From the IMG/VR virus record IMGVR_UViG_3300047998_000117, positions 1-23,298 of that record: a stretch of 23,298 nucleotides of DNA; one strand, given 5' to 3'. Position numbers and translations under genes: made by a program. The notes under the pieces are model-generated. The model was not told the origin of the DNA, searched no databases, and saw only the letters and a list, made by a program, of their open reading frames with translations. The DNA comes from a virus. Positions 15,485 through 22,191 of the stretch are shown piece by piece (the stretch's first letter is position 1; the number at the start of each line of letters is the position of its first letter).

Positions 15485-15673
15485 TTATTGAGGCTCTTTT
15501 ACTTTATGCGGGGCGTAAAACCCTTCTGTGCTTCTGGCTTCGTTCCAGCACTTAATCCTTTTAGGCGTAAAGCCTAATACTTTACCTTTTACCCACATTT
15601 CATCGTCTGCAAAACTAGACATGTTAATCCAAACGTCCTGACCAACTTTTAAATTATTTTCGCTGCTATTCAT
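15485..15673 (-). CDS. Small SH3/KOW-like hypothetical protein, 62 aa
   Basis: First gene of the minus-strand operon, with a perfect AGGAGG seven bases before ATG 15673. The pattern KVGQDVWINMSSFADDEMWVKGKVLGFTPKRIKCWNEARS is beta-rich and resembles a small SH3-like or KOW-like barrel of the kind found in little phage proteins. No catalytic residues are apparent. Role unknown; a translation- or RNA-related role would be speculation. Confidence 0.65.
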   Translation of the reverse strand: MNSSENNLKVGQDVWINMSSFADDEMWVKGKVLGFTPKRIKCWNEARSTEGFYAPHKVKEPQ

Positions 15674-15700
15674 TATGGGCCTCCTGATTTGATAAATATA

Positions 15701-15729
15701 AGTTACAATATCTCAAAGATATCTGTCAA
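15701..15729 (-). promoter_or_regulatory. Promoter of the minus-strand accessory operon with palindromic operator
   Basis: Read on the minus strand, a perfect -35 (TTGACA, 15729-15724) is followed 16 bp later by a -10 like TGTAAC (15707-15702). The spacer holds the perfect palindrome ATATCT-CAA-AGATAT (15708-15722 on the + strand), placed where a repressor would block RNA polymerase. It is the only good promoter seen upstream of the ten-gene operon and the array. Confidence 0.7.
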
Positions 15730-15739
15730 CAATTAATTT

Positions 15740-15759
15740 ATATCTAAGTGCTATTGACA
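15740..15759 (+). promoter_or_regulatory. -35 region and operator-like site ahead of the RHH gene
   Basis: A perfect TTGACA (15754-15759) overlaps by one base the sequence ATATCT-AAG-TGCTAT (15740-15754), a degenerate copy of the 15-bp palindrome in the divergent promoter. The -10 is not clear; TAGCTG at 17 bp spacing is weak. Two divergent transcription units therefore appear to share paired operators. Confidence 0.5.
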
Positions 15760-15812
15760 CGATATATGTTTATCTGTAGCTGTTGTAATCAGGCTACAGA
15801 AGGAGAATGAAA

Positions 15813-15977
15813 ATGGAGCTTCAACAGTTATTGGTTCGCGTGCGGCCAGAGGTGATTGCGGGATTGGACTTGTATAAGGACAAGACGCGTATGACAAAGG
15901 CGGCAACAGTGGAAATGGCGCTGCGTGACTTCCTTGCGAAGCACGATATTGTGGTTGAGCAACCTTTAACTGAATAA
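15813..15977 (+). CDS. Ribbon-helix-helix (RHH) regulator, 54 aa
   Basis: A short gene with AGGAG at 15800-15804, eight bases before the ATG. The whole protein reads as an RHH fold: a beta strand (QQLLVRVRPEVI, residues 4-15), helix 1 (AGLDLYKDKT, 16-25), the turn RMTKAATV, and helix 2 (EMALRDFLAKHD, 34-45). RHH proteins dimerise and insert the strand into the DNA major groove. Located beside paired palindromic sites in the divergent promoter, it is the obvious candidate to autoregulate itself and to control the accessory operon. That link is inference. The stop is followed ten bases later by the RuvC-like gene. Confidence 0.78.
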   Translation: MELQQLLVRVRPEVIAGLDLYKDKTRMTKAATVEMALRDFLAKHDIVVEQPLTE

Positions 15978-15987
15978 GGACTCAACC

Positions 15988-16446
15988 ATGAGCGACCCCG
16001 TAACCATTGGCATAGACTGCGGATATCGTACCGGCGGCGTAGCAATCATCACAGATACTTGGTCTGAGGTGCATGACTTGCCGGTGTATAGCGAGGGCGG
16101 CGTGGATGTCGTGGCGCTAAACGATATTATAATGAGCTGCGATGCAGTCGATCACATATGGATCGAGCGGCAACAGGCAATGCCAAAGCAGGGCGTCAGC
16201 TCAACGTTTAAGCTGGGTTATGCGTTTGGCCAGATCACATCTACTGTTGCGCTTTCTCGCTCAAGGTTTACGTTAGTAGGCCCAGTTAATTGGAAGCGCG
16301 CGCTGAATTTGCCAAAGGATAAAGACGCAGCAAGACGTCTGGCGCAGCAATGGTTCCCTGATCGGGCGTCGGAATTAAAATTAAAAAAGCATGAGCATCG
16401 CGCAGAGGCGTTGCTGATTGCATTATATGGAAGGGGGCGTGCATAA
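15988..16446 (+). CDS. RuvC-like Holliday junction resolvase, 152 aa
   Basis: The RNase-H-fold signature is complete: IGIDCGYRTGGVAII with Asp10, the IWIERQQAMPKQGVSSTFKLGYAFGQI block with Glu60, VGPVNWKRAL, and KKHEHRAEALLIALYG with His137 and Glu140 in place of the usual C-terminal acidic pair. Phage RuvC proteins resolve four-way junctions in replication and recombination intermediates before packaging. The length fits phage members of the family. It precedes a RecE-type exonuclease and an SSB, forming a recombination module. The next ATG shares its last stop base (TAATG). Confidence 0.85.
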   Translation: MSDPVTIGIDCGYRTGGVAIITDTWSEVHDLPVYSEGGVDVVALNDIIMSCDAVDHIWIERQQAMPKQGVSSTFKLGYAFGQITSTVALSRSRFTLVGPVNWKRALNLPKDKDAARRLAQQWFPDRASELKLKKHEHRAEALLIALYGRGRA

Positions 16447-17237
16447 TGGTTATGCGCAAAGACATGTCGAACGAGGCATATCATTTTGAACCGGCAATAT
16501 CATCGTCGGACGTAAAGACGGTCAGCAGCAAATCGCTGGCGCATTGGAAAGGTCAAGAGCGCAAAGAAAGCGCAGCATTTGATCTTGGCACGGCAACCCA
16601 TGCGCATTTGCTGGAGCCGGAAAAAAGCCTAGTCAGATGCGGGCCGGAAACAAGGCGCGGCAAGGATTGGAAGCAAGCAAAGGAAGACGCTGACAAGGCT
16701 GGCGCTGTGCTTCTGCCGGAGGCCGAATACAAGCAAAGCATAGATATGGCGCAGTCTGTATTGCAGCACAGCGTTGCGCATCATTTGCTGACGCATTCTG
16801 ATCTGATTGCAGAAGCGTCATTCTTCGTGACAGATCCAGATTTAGATTTGCCGCTCAAAACACGCCCAGATGGTCTATTGGTTAAGCAGGGCATAGCGAT
16901 AGACGTAAAGACGTGCGTTGATGCATCGCCAAAAGGATTTGACCGAGCGGTCAGGAATTTTGGCTACGATATACAAGCGGCGTTTTATTTGCATTGCCTT
17001 AATCTTGAGGGGCTACGCATAAAACAGTTTATGTTTATTTGCGTTGAAAAGGAAAAGCCTTACGCCGTATGCGTTCACGAAATGAGCGAAATGTATTTGC
17101 GGCACGCGCATAATCGCATGATGGAAACGCTCTACACGATTAAGCATGCCACAGATAACGAAGAATATGACACCGGCTGGGATGAGATAAACACCATCCA
17201 TTTGCCGGACTGGATGAACGCGTCAGGCGCGTTCTAA
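16446..17237 (+). CDS. RecE-like PD-(D/E)XK exonuclease (DUF3799-type), 263 aa
   Basis: The family blocks appear in order: SNEAYHFEPAISSSDVKTVSSKSLAHWKG (start of domain), FDLGTATHAHLLEPE with the family His, IAEASFFV with Glu123, LKTRPDGLL with Asp142, GIAIDVKTC with Asp153-Val-Lys155, and FGYDIQAAFYLH with Tyr174 and Gln177. This matches the PDDEXK nuclease domain of E. coli RecE, a 5'-3' dsDNA exonuclease producing 3' overhangs for annealing. An in-frame ATG at 16452 is an alternative start. No separate annealing protein is seen, so the SSB or another phage gene may supply that step. Confidence 0.88.
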   Translation: MVMRKDMSNEAYHFEPAISSSDVKTVSSKSLAHWKGQERKESAAFDLGTATHAHLLEPEKSLVRCGPETRRGKDWKQAKEDADKAGAVLLPEAEYKQSIDMAQSVLQHSVAHHLLTHSDLIAEASFFVTDPDLDLPLKTRPDGLLVKQGIAIDVKTCVDASPKGFDRAVRNFGYDIQAAFYLHCLNLEGLRIKQFMFICVEKEKPYAVCVHEMSEMYLRHAHNRMMETLYTIKHATDNEEYDTGWDEINTIHLPDWMNASGAF

Positions 17238-17258
17238 CAAATGTTACAACAGATCCCA

Positions 17259-17275
17259 GCGTGGGGGTGCCACGC
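17259..17275 (+). promoter_or_regulatory. Stem-loop in the SSB leader
   Basis: GCGTGG-GGGTG-CCACGC is a perfect 6-bp stem with a 5-nt loop, ending nine bases before the AAGGAG Shine-Dalgarno of the SSB gene. It could modulate translation or stabilise the mRNA. No T-tract is present. Confidence 0.4.
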
Positions 17276-17295
17276 AATTTACCAAGGAGTTGCAA

Positions 17296-17946
17296 ATGCA
17301 ACATATTATCAGTAACGCCGTTGCGCGTTATCCACGACTAAACGGCACATATAAATTCGACAGCGGCGAAATGCGATCCGTGAAATGCGATGCGCTGGAT
17401 GATGGGGCTGCCTACGACATGTCATTCATTATGACGCCAGATCAGGCGAAGCAGCTTCATTCGCTATGCATGGAAGCGTATAATAACGCCGCATCGATGG
17501 ACAGCAAAAAGAAATGGCCGGAAAAGCCGTCAAACTTGCCATATAAAAAGGGCGATGATGGCGAAATAATCGGCAAGGCAAAACTAAAAGGCGCGTATGG
17601 CATGGAAAAAACCAGCCCGCCGCGTCAGGTCGATGCGCAGCGCAATAAGCTGCCGGATGACTTTATGCTGACGTCGGGCAGTAAAGTAAACGTGGCCGTA
17701 ACGCTGGTGCCGTACAACACTGGATCAATTAATGGCATCAGCTTGAGATTGCGCGCTGTTCAGGTGCTTGAATTGGCCGAGCTTCAGCATGGCGCTGATC
17801 CATTCGATGCTGTGATCGGGGGCTACACAGCCGCAGCAAGCCCAGCGGAAGATGATCCGTTTGCACTACCGCAAGCAAGCCCAGCGCCTGCCACGGCAGC
17901 GCCCCAATCGGCGTCAGAATCTTTCGATGATGAAATACCCTTTTAG
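17296..17946 (+). CDS. Single-stranded DNA-binding protein with acidic tip, 216 aa
   Basis: The start ATG 17296 is six bases after AAGGAG; an upstream TTG at 17290 is too close to that site. The N-terminal two-thirds looks like an OB-fold of the T7 gp2.5/DUF2815 type (YPRLNGTYKFD..., LKGAYGMEKTSPPRQVDAQ, LTSGSKVNVAVTLVPYNTGSINGISLRLRAVQVLE). A Pro/Ala-rich linker follows (ASPAEDDPFALPQASPAPATAAPQ) and the protein ends in SESFDDEIPF, the acidic/aromatic tip that recruits replication partners in bacterial SSBs. It sits between the recombination nucleases and the primase-helicase. Confidence 0.85.
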   Translation: MQHIISNAVARYPRLNGTYKFDSGEMRSVKCDALDDGAAYDMSFIMTPDQAKQLHSLCMEAYNNAASMDSKKKWPEKPSNLPYKKGDDGEIIGKAKLKGAYGMEKTSPPRQVDAQRNKLPDDFMLTSGSKVNVAVTLVPYNTGSINGISLRLRAVQVLELAELQHGADPFDAVIGGYTAAASPAEDDPFALPQASPAPATAAPQSASESFDDEIPF

Positions 17947-17957
17947 GACATAAAAAA

Positions 17958-17995
17958 GCCCCGCCCGAACAGTGCGAAACCTAATCGGGCGGGGC
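17958..17995. terminator. Strong hairpin between SSB and primase genes
   Basis: An 11-bp perfect stem (GCCCCGCCCGA / TCGGGCGGGGC) has a 16-nt loop. The A6 run precedes the stem on the + strand, so the T-tract lies after the hairpin only for minus-strand transcription. For the + direction it may act as an attenuator or RNA-processing site that reduces primase expression relative to SSB. Confidence 0.65.
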
Positions 17996-18021
17996 AACCA
18001 TGAGGAGAGGTATGCACGATT

Positions 18022-19971
18022 ATGTTAAATAATTTAAGGCAGGATAGCAAGTTCCCCACCGCGCATTGGGCCGAATGGGGCAACGAGATAGTCAAGCTCC
18101 TTAACCTAAAGCAAACCAGCAAGGGAGAGCATCATGGGGCATGTCCGAATTGCGGCGGCAAAGACAGGTTTTGGATAAAGGAATTTAACGGCGAGGTCAT
18201 GGTTAATTGCAGGCAATGCAATGATTTTAAGGCCATACAAGAAGCATTGCGCAGCCAAGGATTATGGCCGGACGCAAATAAAATGCCGGATCTTGCAAGG
18301 CCGCAAAATAAAGCCATAGAATGGCCAGCGCAGGGGGAACAAATAATGCCGGAAATCGAGCAGGCGCAGCAAGCGCAGGAAGCGGAAACGCACCCGTATC
18401 TGGTACGCAAAAACGTACAACGTCACAACGCTATTATTGACGGGCCTGATCTGCAGATACCAATCATTGACGTGACAGGCCGACGCCAAGGCGTGCAGTT
18501 TATAGACGAAGACGGCAAAAAGAAATTTTCGTATAAAATGCCGGTAAATGGTAATTTCTCCGTAATCGGTGGGCCAATCAGGGATTTTGCATATATTGCT
18601 GAAGGCTGGGCAACAGCGGCAAGCATTGCGCAGGCAACGGGCAAGCCAGTCGTGTTCGCGCTAAACGCAGGCAATATTCATAAGGTCGTGGCGGGTCTTA
18701 GGGAAGCCAAGCCAAACGCAACGCTGGTGGTGGCAGGCGATAATGACGAGGCTGGCATAAAAGCAGCGGAGCAAGCATTTGCTGAGCATGGCGTTGAATA
18801 TATTTTGCCGCCAAGCGAAGGCACAGATTTCAATGATCTTTGGGTCACGCAAGGGCCGGAGGCCACACGTAAAGCACTAACCGTGCATAACTTGCTGGAC
18901 GAGGTGTTTTTCCCAGAAGATGCGCAGGCCCAGCTTTCAAGAAATTATCTGGTCAAAAAATGGCTGGGCGAAGGGCAAATGTCTGTCTTGTACGGGCCAA
19001 GCAACACAGGCAAATCATTCTTTGCGCTAGATATGTCGTGGCATGTGGCGGCAAGTAAGCCGTGGAACGGATGCAAGGTGCAAGGCGGCAGCGTTTTATA
19101 TCTGGCAACGGAAGGCGGCAATGCGTTTCACAATCGGATTGTTGCGCTGCGCCAAAAATATCCTGAGCATAAAGACGTCAAGCTTGCTGTCAGGCCGTCG
19201 CCGGTCAATTTGCTTGACCCAAACGCGGATCTTGAAAAGCTGGCCAAGCTGGTGCGTGAAGTATCGCGCAAGCATGGGCCGGTGCGTATGATTGTGGTGG
19301 ATACATTATCGCGCAGCATGGCGGGCGGCAATGAAAATGCGCCTGACGATATGACCAGATTTATTGGCAACGTGGATGCGCTGCGCCAAGTAACGCTGGC
19401 GCATATTATGATCGTGCATCATAGCGGCAAGGATAAAGCAGCGGGCGCGCGCGGCCATTCAAGTTTGCGCAGCGCAACGGACGCAGAAATTGAGCTAGAT
19501 CACGACGCGGAAACCGGCATTCGCTACGCGATAGCCACAAAGCAGCGCGACATGGAAACCGGCGCAAGGTTTGATTTTGTGCTGGACGTGATCGAGCTAG
19601 GGCAAGACGAAGACGGCGATGCCGTCACAACTTGCACCATATCAGAGGCCAGCGCAGAGCAAATAGAAGAAGCCAGCAAGCCAAAGATAAGCGGCAAGAA
19701 TCAACTATTACTCAAGCGGTGCTTCACGCAGCTGCGCGGTGAACGCGTCGGACAACCAAACCCAGCGGGCGCAGGATTTCCAGAGGCAAGCGCCTACTGG
19801 ACGATTGACGAAGAAGTTTTGCGGGATCACTTCAAGGGCAAAATTACCGGCGCAAGTAATCCGTGGCAGTCGTATACAAGGGCGCTTGATGCGCTGATTG
19901 CAGGCGGTCATGCGGTGCAAAATGAGGGTTTAGTATGGTTTACGGCCAAAGATGGGCGTGTGAAGGATTAG
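18022..19971 (+). CDS. Primase-helicase (zinc finger, TOPRIM, RecA-like), 649 aa
   Basis: The N-terminal zinc finger is CPNCGGKDRFW...CRQC with Cys41, 44, 63 and 66. The TOPRIM primase core has YIAEGWATA (Glu194) and VVAGDNDEAG (Asp240, Asp242), ending in GTDFNDLW. The helicase part has Walker A GPSNTGKS (325-332), LATEGG (361-366), Walker B MIVVDT (423-428) and IMIVHHSGKDKAAGARGHSSL (462-482), typical of RepA/AAA_25 hexameric helicases. The C-terminus (about 590-649) looks like a small winged helix. It combines primer synthesis and fork unwinding, as in T7 gp4-type proteins. The Shine-Dalgarno GAGGAGAGG sits about 11 bases before this ATG, and a six-codon reading frame from ATG 18012 overlaps the start. 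Confidence 0.9.
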   Translation: MLNNLRQDSKFPTAHWAEWGNEIVKLLNLKQTSKGEHHGACPNCGGKDRFWIKEFNGEVMVNCRQCNDFKAIQEALRSQGLWPDANKMPDLARPQNKAIEWPAQGEQIMPEIEQAQQAQEAETHPYLVRKNVQRHNAIIDGPDLQIPIIDVTGRRQGVQFIDEDGKKKFSYKMPVNGNFSVIGGPIRDFAYIAEGWATAASIAQATGKPVVFALNAGNIHKVVAGLREAKPNATLVVAGDNDEAGIKAAEQAFAEHGVEYILPPSEGTDFNDLWVTQGPEATRKALTVHNLLDEVFFPEDAQAQLSRNYLVKKWLGEGQMSVLYGPSNTGKSFFALDMSWHVAASKPWNGCKVQGGSVLYLATEGGNAFHNRIVALRQKYPEHKDVKLAVRPSPVNLLDPNADLEKLAKLVREVSRKHGPVRMIVVDTLSRSMAGGNENAPDDMTRFIGNVDALRQVTLAHIMIVHHSGKDKAAGARGHSSLRSATDAEIELDHDAETGIRYAIATKQRDMETGARFDFVLDVIELGQDEDGDAVTTCTISEASAEQIEEASKPKISGKNQLLLKRCFTQLRGERVGQPNPAGAGFPEASAYWTIDEEVLRDHFKGKITGASNPWQSYTRALDALIAGGHAVQNEGLVWFTAKDGRVKD

Positions 19972-19990
19972 GCGGCAAAGATAAGCGGCT

Positions 19991-20097
19991 TAACATTTAG
20001 TAACGTTTTGCAGGTTCAATGAAATCAATAGCTTAGGTGATAAAATGGTAGTGAATGTTAGTAAATGTTAAGTGTATGTTAATAACATTGGCTAAAT
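19991..20097. repeat. Iteron-like repeats downstream of primase, candidate origin
   Basis: Copies of a TAAATGTTA-like 10-mer occur as GTGAATGTTA (20051), GTAAATGTTA (20061) and GTGTATGTTA (20072), with inverted relatives ATAACATT (20082) and TAACATTTAG (19991). The three direct copies are 10-11 bp apart, one helical turn. The region is A/T-rich and lies directly after the primase-helicase gene, as many phage origins do. Origin function is inference; a cluster of operators is the alternative. Confidence 0.5.
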
Positions 20098-20108
20098 GCT
20101 CTGCTAAC

Positions 20109-20150
20109 TACCATTCTTAACAAAACCCTATAGGGTTGTTAAGAATGGTA
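20109..20150. repeat. Long inverted repeat (42 bp)
   Basis: Arms TACCATTCTTAAC and GTTAAGAATGGTA (13 bp, perfect) flank an inner AACCC-TATA-GGGTT, with only two unpaired A's on the left side. No T-tract follows, so it is not a standard terminator. It could be a cruciform at a replication origin, a protein-binding site, or an RNA hairpin protecting the primase mRNA. Confidence 0.7.
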
Positions 20151-20189
20151 AGTGATGCATAGCTGCGGTTTTGCCGAGGTTGAATTTGG

Positions 20190-20450
20190 ATGGATAAAAA
20201 GGGTTTGGAAAAATGGTTGGATCGTATGTTTGCTGAAGGTAAAGCGGTGACTTACCCTTGCGGGCATTTTGTCGGGCGTGAATGGTGCAGGTCATTTGAT
20301 GAAAAATTGGCAAGCTGTTCTACGCTTGCCGAATTGGAAGGGTTCGCCAACCGGCGCAGGTTTGATCCAAGCTTGCCGCGCTGGACGGCAGCAGAGCGCG
20401 CAGAAATATTGAAGCGCAAAATTAAACTGGAAAAAGGGAAACGGAAATGA
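20190..20450 (+). CDS. Small hypothetical protein, 86 aa
   Basis: Starts MDKKGLEKWLDRMFAEGKAV with GAGG about nine bases upstream. It contains one CGH...C set (YPCGHFVGREWC, about residues 23-34) that could bind zinc, then a helical tail that is very basic (EILKRKIKLEKGKRK). A DNA- or RNA-binding role is possible but not shown. Its stop overlaps the next ATG (ATGA). Confidence 0.6.
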   Translation: MDKKGLEKWLDRMFAEGKAVTYPCGHFVGREWCRSFDEKLASCSTLAELEGFANRRRFDPSLPRWTAAERAEILKRKIKLEKGKRK

Positions 20451-20764
20451 ATACGGATACGACACGCGGGAAGGTGCTGGCAAAAGCTGGAACGCTGGTG
20501 CATGGATCGAGAAATAGGGACTACGGGCCACCGCAAGAAAACTTCCAGCGGATTGCGGTAATGTGGAATGCATACATTGCGGGAAAAGAAACGCTAACCG
20601 CGTCGGACGTGTGTATGATGATGGGCCTGCTAAAGATTAGCCGCGTCTCGCATCAGGTGGACGCGGATGGATTCGTGGATTTGGCGGGATATGCTGCGCT
20701 TGGCGCGGAGTGTGCTGCGGTATATATAGAAGATGGCGATTGGAAGCCCGTAGAGGGGCCATAG
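20447..20764 (+). CDS. DUF6378-like phage protein, 105 aa
   Basis: The blocks LAKAGTLVHGSRNRDYGPPQENFQRIAVMWNAYI and LTASDVCMMMGLLKISRVSHQ, then DGFVDLAGYAALGAE, match a family common in phages that I recall as DUF6378. The arrangement of helices with Glu/Asp and the NxRDYG-P motif suggests a nucleotide- or metabolite-binding all-alpha fold similar to MazG/dUTPase-type proteins; this is only an impression. It closes the + strand replication operon, which ends at a clear terminator 180 bp further on. Confidence 0.75.
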   Translation: MNTDTTRGKVLAKAGTLVHGSRNRDYGPPQENFQRIAVMWNAYIAGKETLTASDVCMMMGLLKISRVSHQVDADGFVDLAGYAALGAECAAVYIEDGDWKPVEGP

Positions 20765-20850
20765 AGGCGCGAAACGATACGTCAGGCTAGGGTGGGTGCT
20801 TAATTTGGTTTATGCGGCTCTGTTCGGGGTTTTATGGGGCTTGTCTGTTG

Positions 20851-20906
20851 GACATAACTGGCGTAGGTTTTGTCTAACGTAGTTTCCTCCCTGTCTACGT
20901 TATGTC
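20851..20906. repeat. Nested, mutually exclusive inverted repeats
   Basis: The right arm CTACGTTATGTC (20895-20906) can pair either with TAACGTAG (20875-20882) or with GACATAAC...GTAG (20851-20866, with a four-base bulge). The stretch 20765-20945 contains no convincing gene. Two alternative stems just upstream of an intrinsic terminator resemble an attenuator or small-RNA layout. Confidence 0.45.
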
Positions 20907-20945
20907 GCGCCTTGATTGCTCTTACCTCATATCAGCGACATACTT

Positions 20946-20983
20946 GACCATGTGAAGCAAAAGCTTTGCATGGTCTTTTTTTT
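20946..20983 (+). terminator. Intrinsic terminator of the replication operon
   Basis: GACCATG...AAGC-AAAA-GCTT...CATGGTC forms a long stem with two central G-U pairs in RNA (20946-20975), followed by eight T's (20976-20983). It is a textbook rho-independent terminator for rightward transcription after the 105-aa gene. Confidence 0.88.
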
Positions 20984-20999
20984 GGGATAGCGTGGCCGC

Positions 21000-21185
21000 A
21001 TGATAAAGCTAACGCTGATAATGCCGATAGAAAACGATGATGAAGCGGAAGCGGAATTGGACGCGCTGGCCGAATATATTGAAGAACGCCTGACAGACGG
21101 GTCAAGCGTTCAACAAATTGCGCAAAGCATGGTTGAGGCTTTGGCAGGCTTAGCTGACGATGACGTCAGCGCAATGTTACATTAA
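21000..21185 (+). CDS. Small acidic hypothetical protein, 61 aa
   Basis: Starts MIKLTLIMPIENDDEAEAELDAL. The sequence is a strongly acidic helical protein (LAEYIEERLTDGSSVQQIAQSMVEALAGLADDDVSAM) with no known motif. It begins 16 bases after the terminator T-run, without a good Shine-Dalgarno, so its expression is uncertain. Its TAA overlaps the stop of the convergent minus-strand gene. Confidence 0.5.
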   Translation: MIKLTLIMPIENDDEAEAELDALAEYIEERLTDGSSVQQIAQSMVEALAGLADDDVSAMLH

Positions 21186-21496
21186 TCAGATTTTGCCGGA
21201 CGTCCACGCGGAGTAGGTGGCCATTTGACATCATGCTCGGCAAAGCGTTCAAGCTGCCATTCGCTTGGATCTATATCAAAGAATATATTTTGCAGCCTAT
21301 GGAAGGCGCTTTCCAGCTTGGCAACGTCTGACACATAAAGATCGTTACATTCGTTAAGCATCCAAACGCAATTTTGCATTGCGTCAAATGATTTTTGCAG
21401 CGCTTCGCGTTGATCTTCCTGCAGCGCGTCAAGAAACTTTTTACGCGCTGCCATGCGGTTAGCTTGGTTCTGGAAAGTTTGCTTTTCGTTAGACAT
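21182..21496 (-). CDS. Hypothetical protein, 104 aa
   Basis: AGGAG lies eight bases before ATG 21496. The protein is helical, Gln/Glu/Ala-rich at the N-terminus (MSNEKQTFQNQANRMAARKKFLDALQEDQREALQKSFDAMQ), with IFFDIDPSEWQLERFAEHDVKWPPTPRGRPAKSD at the end. The RGRPAKSD tail resembles an AT-hook-like basic motif. No family recognised. It is the last gene of the left-going small-gene cluster. Confidence 0.6.
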   Translation of the reverse strand: MSNEKQTFQNQANRMAARKKFLDALQEDQREALQKSFDAMQNCVWMLNECNDLYVSDVAKLESAFHRLQNIFFDIDPSEWQLERFAEHDVKWPPTPRGRPAKSD

Positions 21497-21498
21497 GA

Positions 21499-21627
21499 TT
21501 AAACTCCTGTTTTGACAATGGTTGCGATAATTGCCGCTATGATCGGCACGGCAAAGAGGACAATGCCGCCCGCGATGTCATGCGGGCGAATTGATTTGAT
21601 GATTGCGATAAGCTCTTGGCGGGTCAT
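21499..21627 (-). CDS. Small single-TM membrane protein, 42 aa
   Basis: The start at ATG 21627 (MTRQELIAIIKSIRPHDIAG) has GGAGG seven bases upstream; the longer reading to 21702 lacks such a site. A single transmembrane helix (GIVLFAVPIIAAIIATIVKTG) fills the C-terminal half. Its ATG overlaps the stop of a 35-aa ORF (ATGA), and the next gene starts two bases after its stop. Function unknown. Confidence 0.6.
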   Translation of the reverse strand: MTRQELIAIIKSIRPHDIAGGIVLFAVPIIAAIIATIVKTGV

Positions 21628-21731
21628 TGCGTGGCCTCCAAAAGAATTGGAAGCCAAACCAAATAGGACATTGAGCCGAATAGATGCAGCAAGAATAAGC
21701 AAGCGGCTATTTTGTGTAATATGGGCATCAT
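21624..21731 (-). CDS. Very small hydrophobic peptide, 35 aa
   Basis: This ORF begins with two consecutive ATG codons (21731, 21728): MMPILHKIAACLFLLHLFGS then MSYLVWLPILLEATQ. It is almost entirely hydrophobic and would cross the membrane once. Its TGA overlaps the next start as ATGA, as for other genes of the cluster, which supports it being real. The upstream GGATAGG is a weak ribosome site. Function unknown; confidence moderate. Confidence 0.45.
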   Translation of the reverse strand: MMPILHKIAACLFLLHLFGSMSYLVWLPILLEATQ

Positions 21732-21736
21732 GCGGC

Positions 21737-22126
21737 CTATCCGTGCGCTTTATGTAGAATCAAATTACGCTTGCCGGTAAGCTTGCGGCCGATGGCTAAA
21801 GCTGCGTCGCGTATAGCGCTTTCACCACGGCCGCCAAAGCGTTTGTCTAAGGCAATGCCAGCGTTTGCAATGGCTTCGTCTATTGCCGCGCTTTCTTTGC
21901 AGTAGCCGCCGCCGGTTGCCTTGCCATAGCCCGTGCCGTAGCTGTCGGCGCTGTAAAACCAAGCGCAGCAATGAAAGGTGTGTCCTGTGATATAGGTGCG
22001 AAAAGTTGCAATGCTTCGGCCTGTCTTTGGCTCTATCACGGTCAGCTCATTGGAAAAGCCGTTGGCAACGCGGTCACGCTTTGCACCTATTTCGTTATCT
22101 TGTAAGTCTATTGATAATACTTTCAT
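21737..22126 (-). CDS. Conserved phage hypothetical protein, 129 aa
   Basis: Start MKVLSIDLQDNEIGAKRDRV with GGAGA nine bases ahead. The central GHTFHCCAWFYSADSYGTGYGKATGGGYCKESAAIDEAIANAGI block, with Cys, His and many Gly, is recognisable from unannotated phage proteins, and the C-terminal RFGGRGESAIRDAALAIGRKL is also conserved-looking. No function is known to me. It is driven by its own promoter (22163-22191), which overlaps the end of the next gene. Confidence 0.65.
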   Translation of the reverse strand: MKVLSIDLQDNEIGAKRDRVANGFSNELTVIEPKTGRSIATFRTYITGHTFHCCAWFYSADSYGTGYGKATGGGYCKESAAIDEAIANAGIALDKRFGGRGESAIRDAALAIGRKLTGKRNLILHKAHG

Positions 22127-22154
22127 TGTCTTTGTCTCCGTGTTTTATGTTGTT

Positions 22155-22191
22155 ATATCTTAGTGATATCTGATTGCTATCATATGGTCAA
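22155..22191 (-). promoter_or_regulatory. Promoter with palindromic operator
   Basis: On the minus strand, TTGACC (22191-22186) and TATCAC (22168-22163) are spaced by 17 bp. The palindrome ATATCT-TAG-TGATAT (22155-22169 on the + strand) covers the -10. It is one base from perfect and matches the site in the 15.7 kb promoter. Confidence 0.6.
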
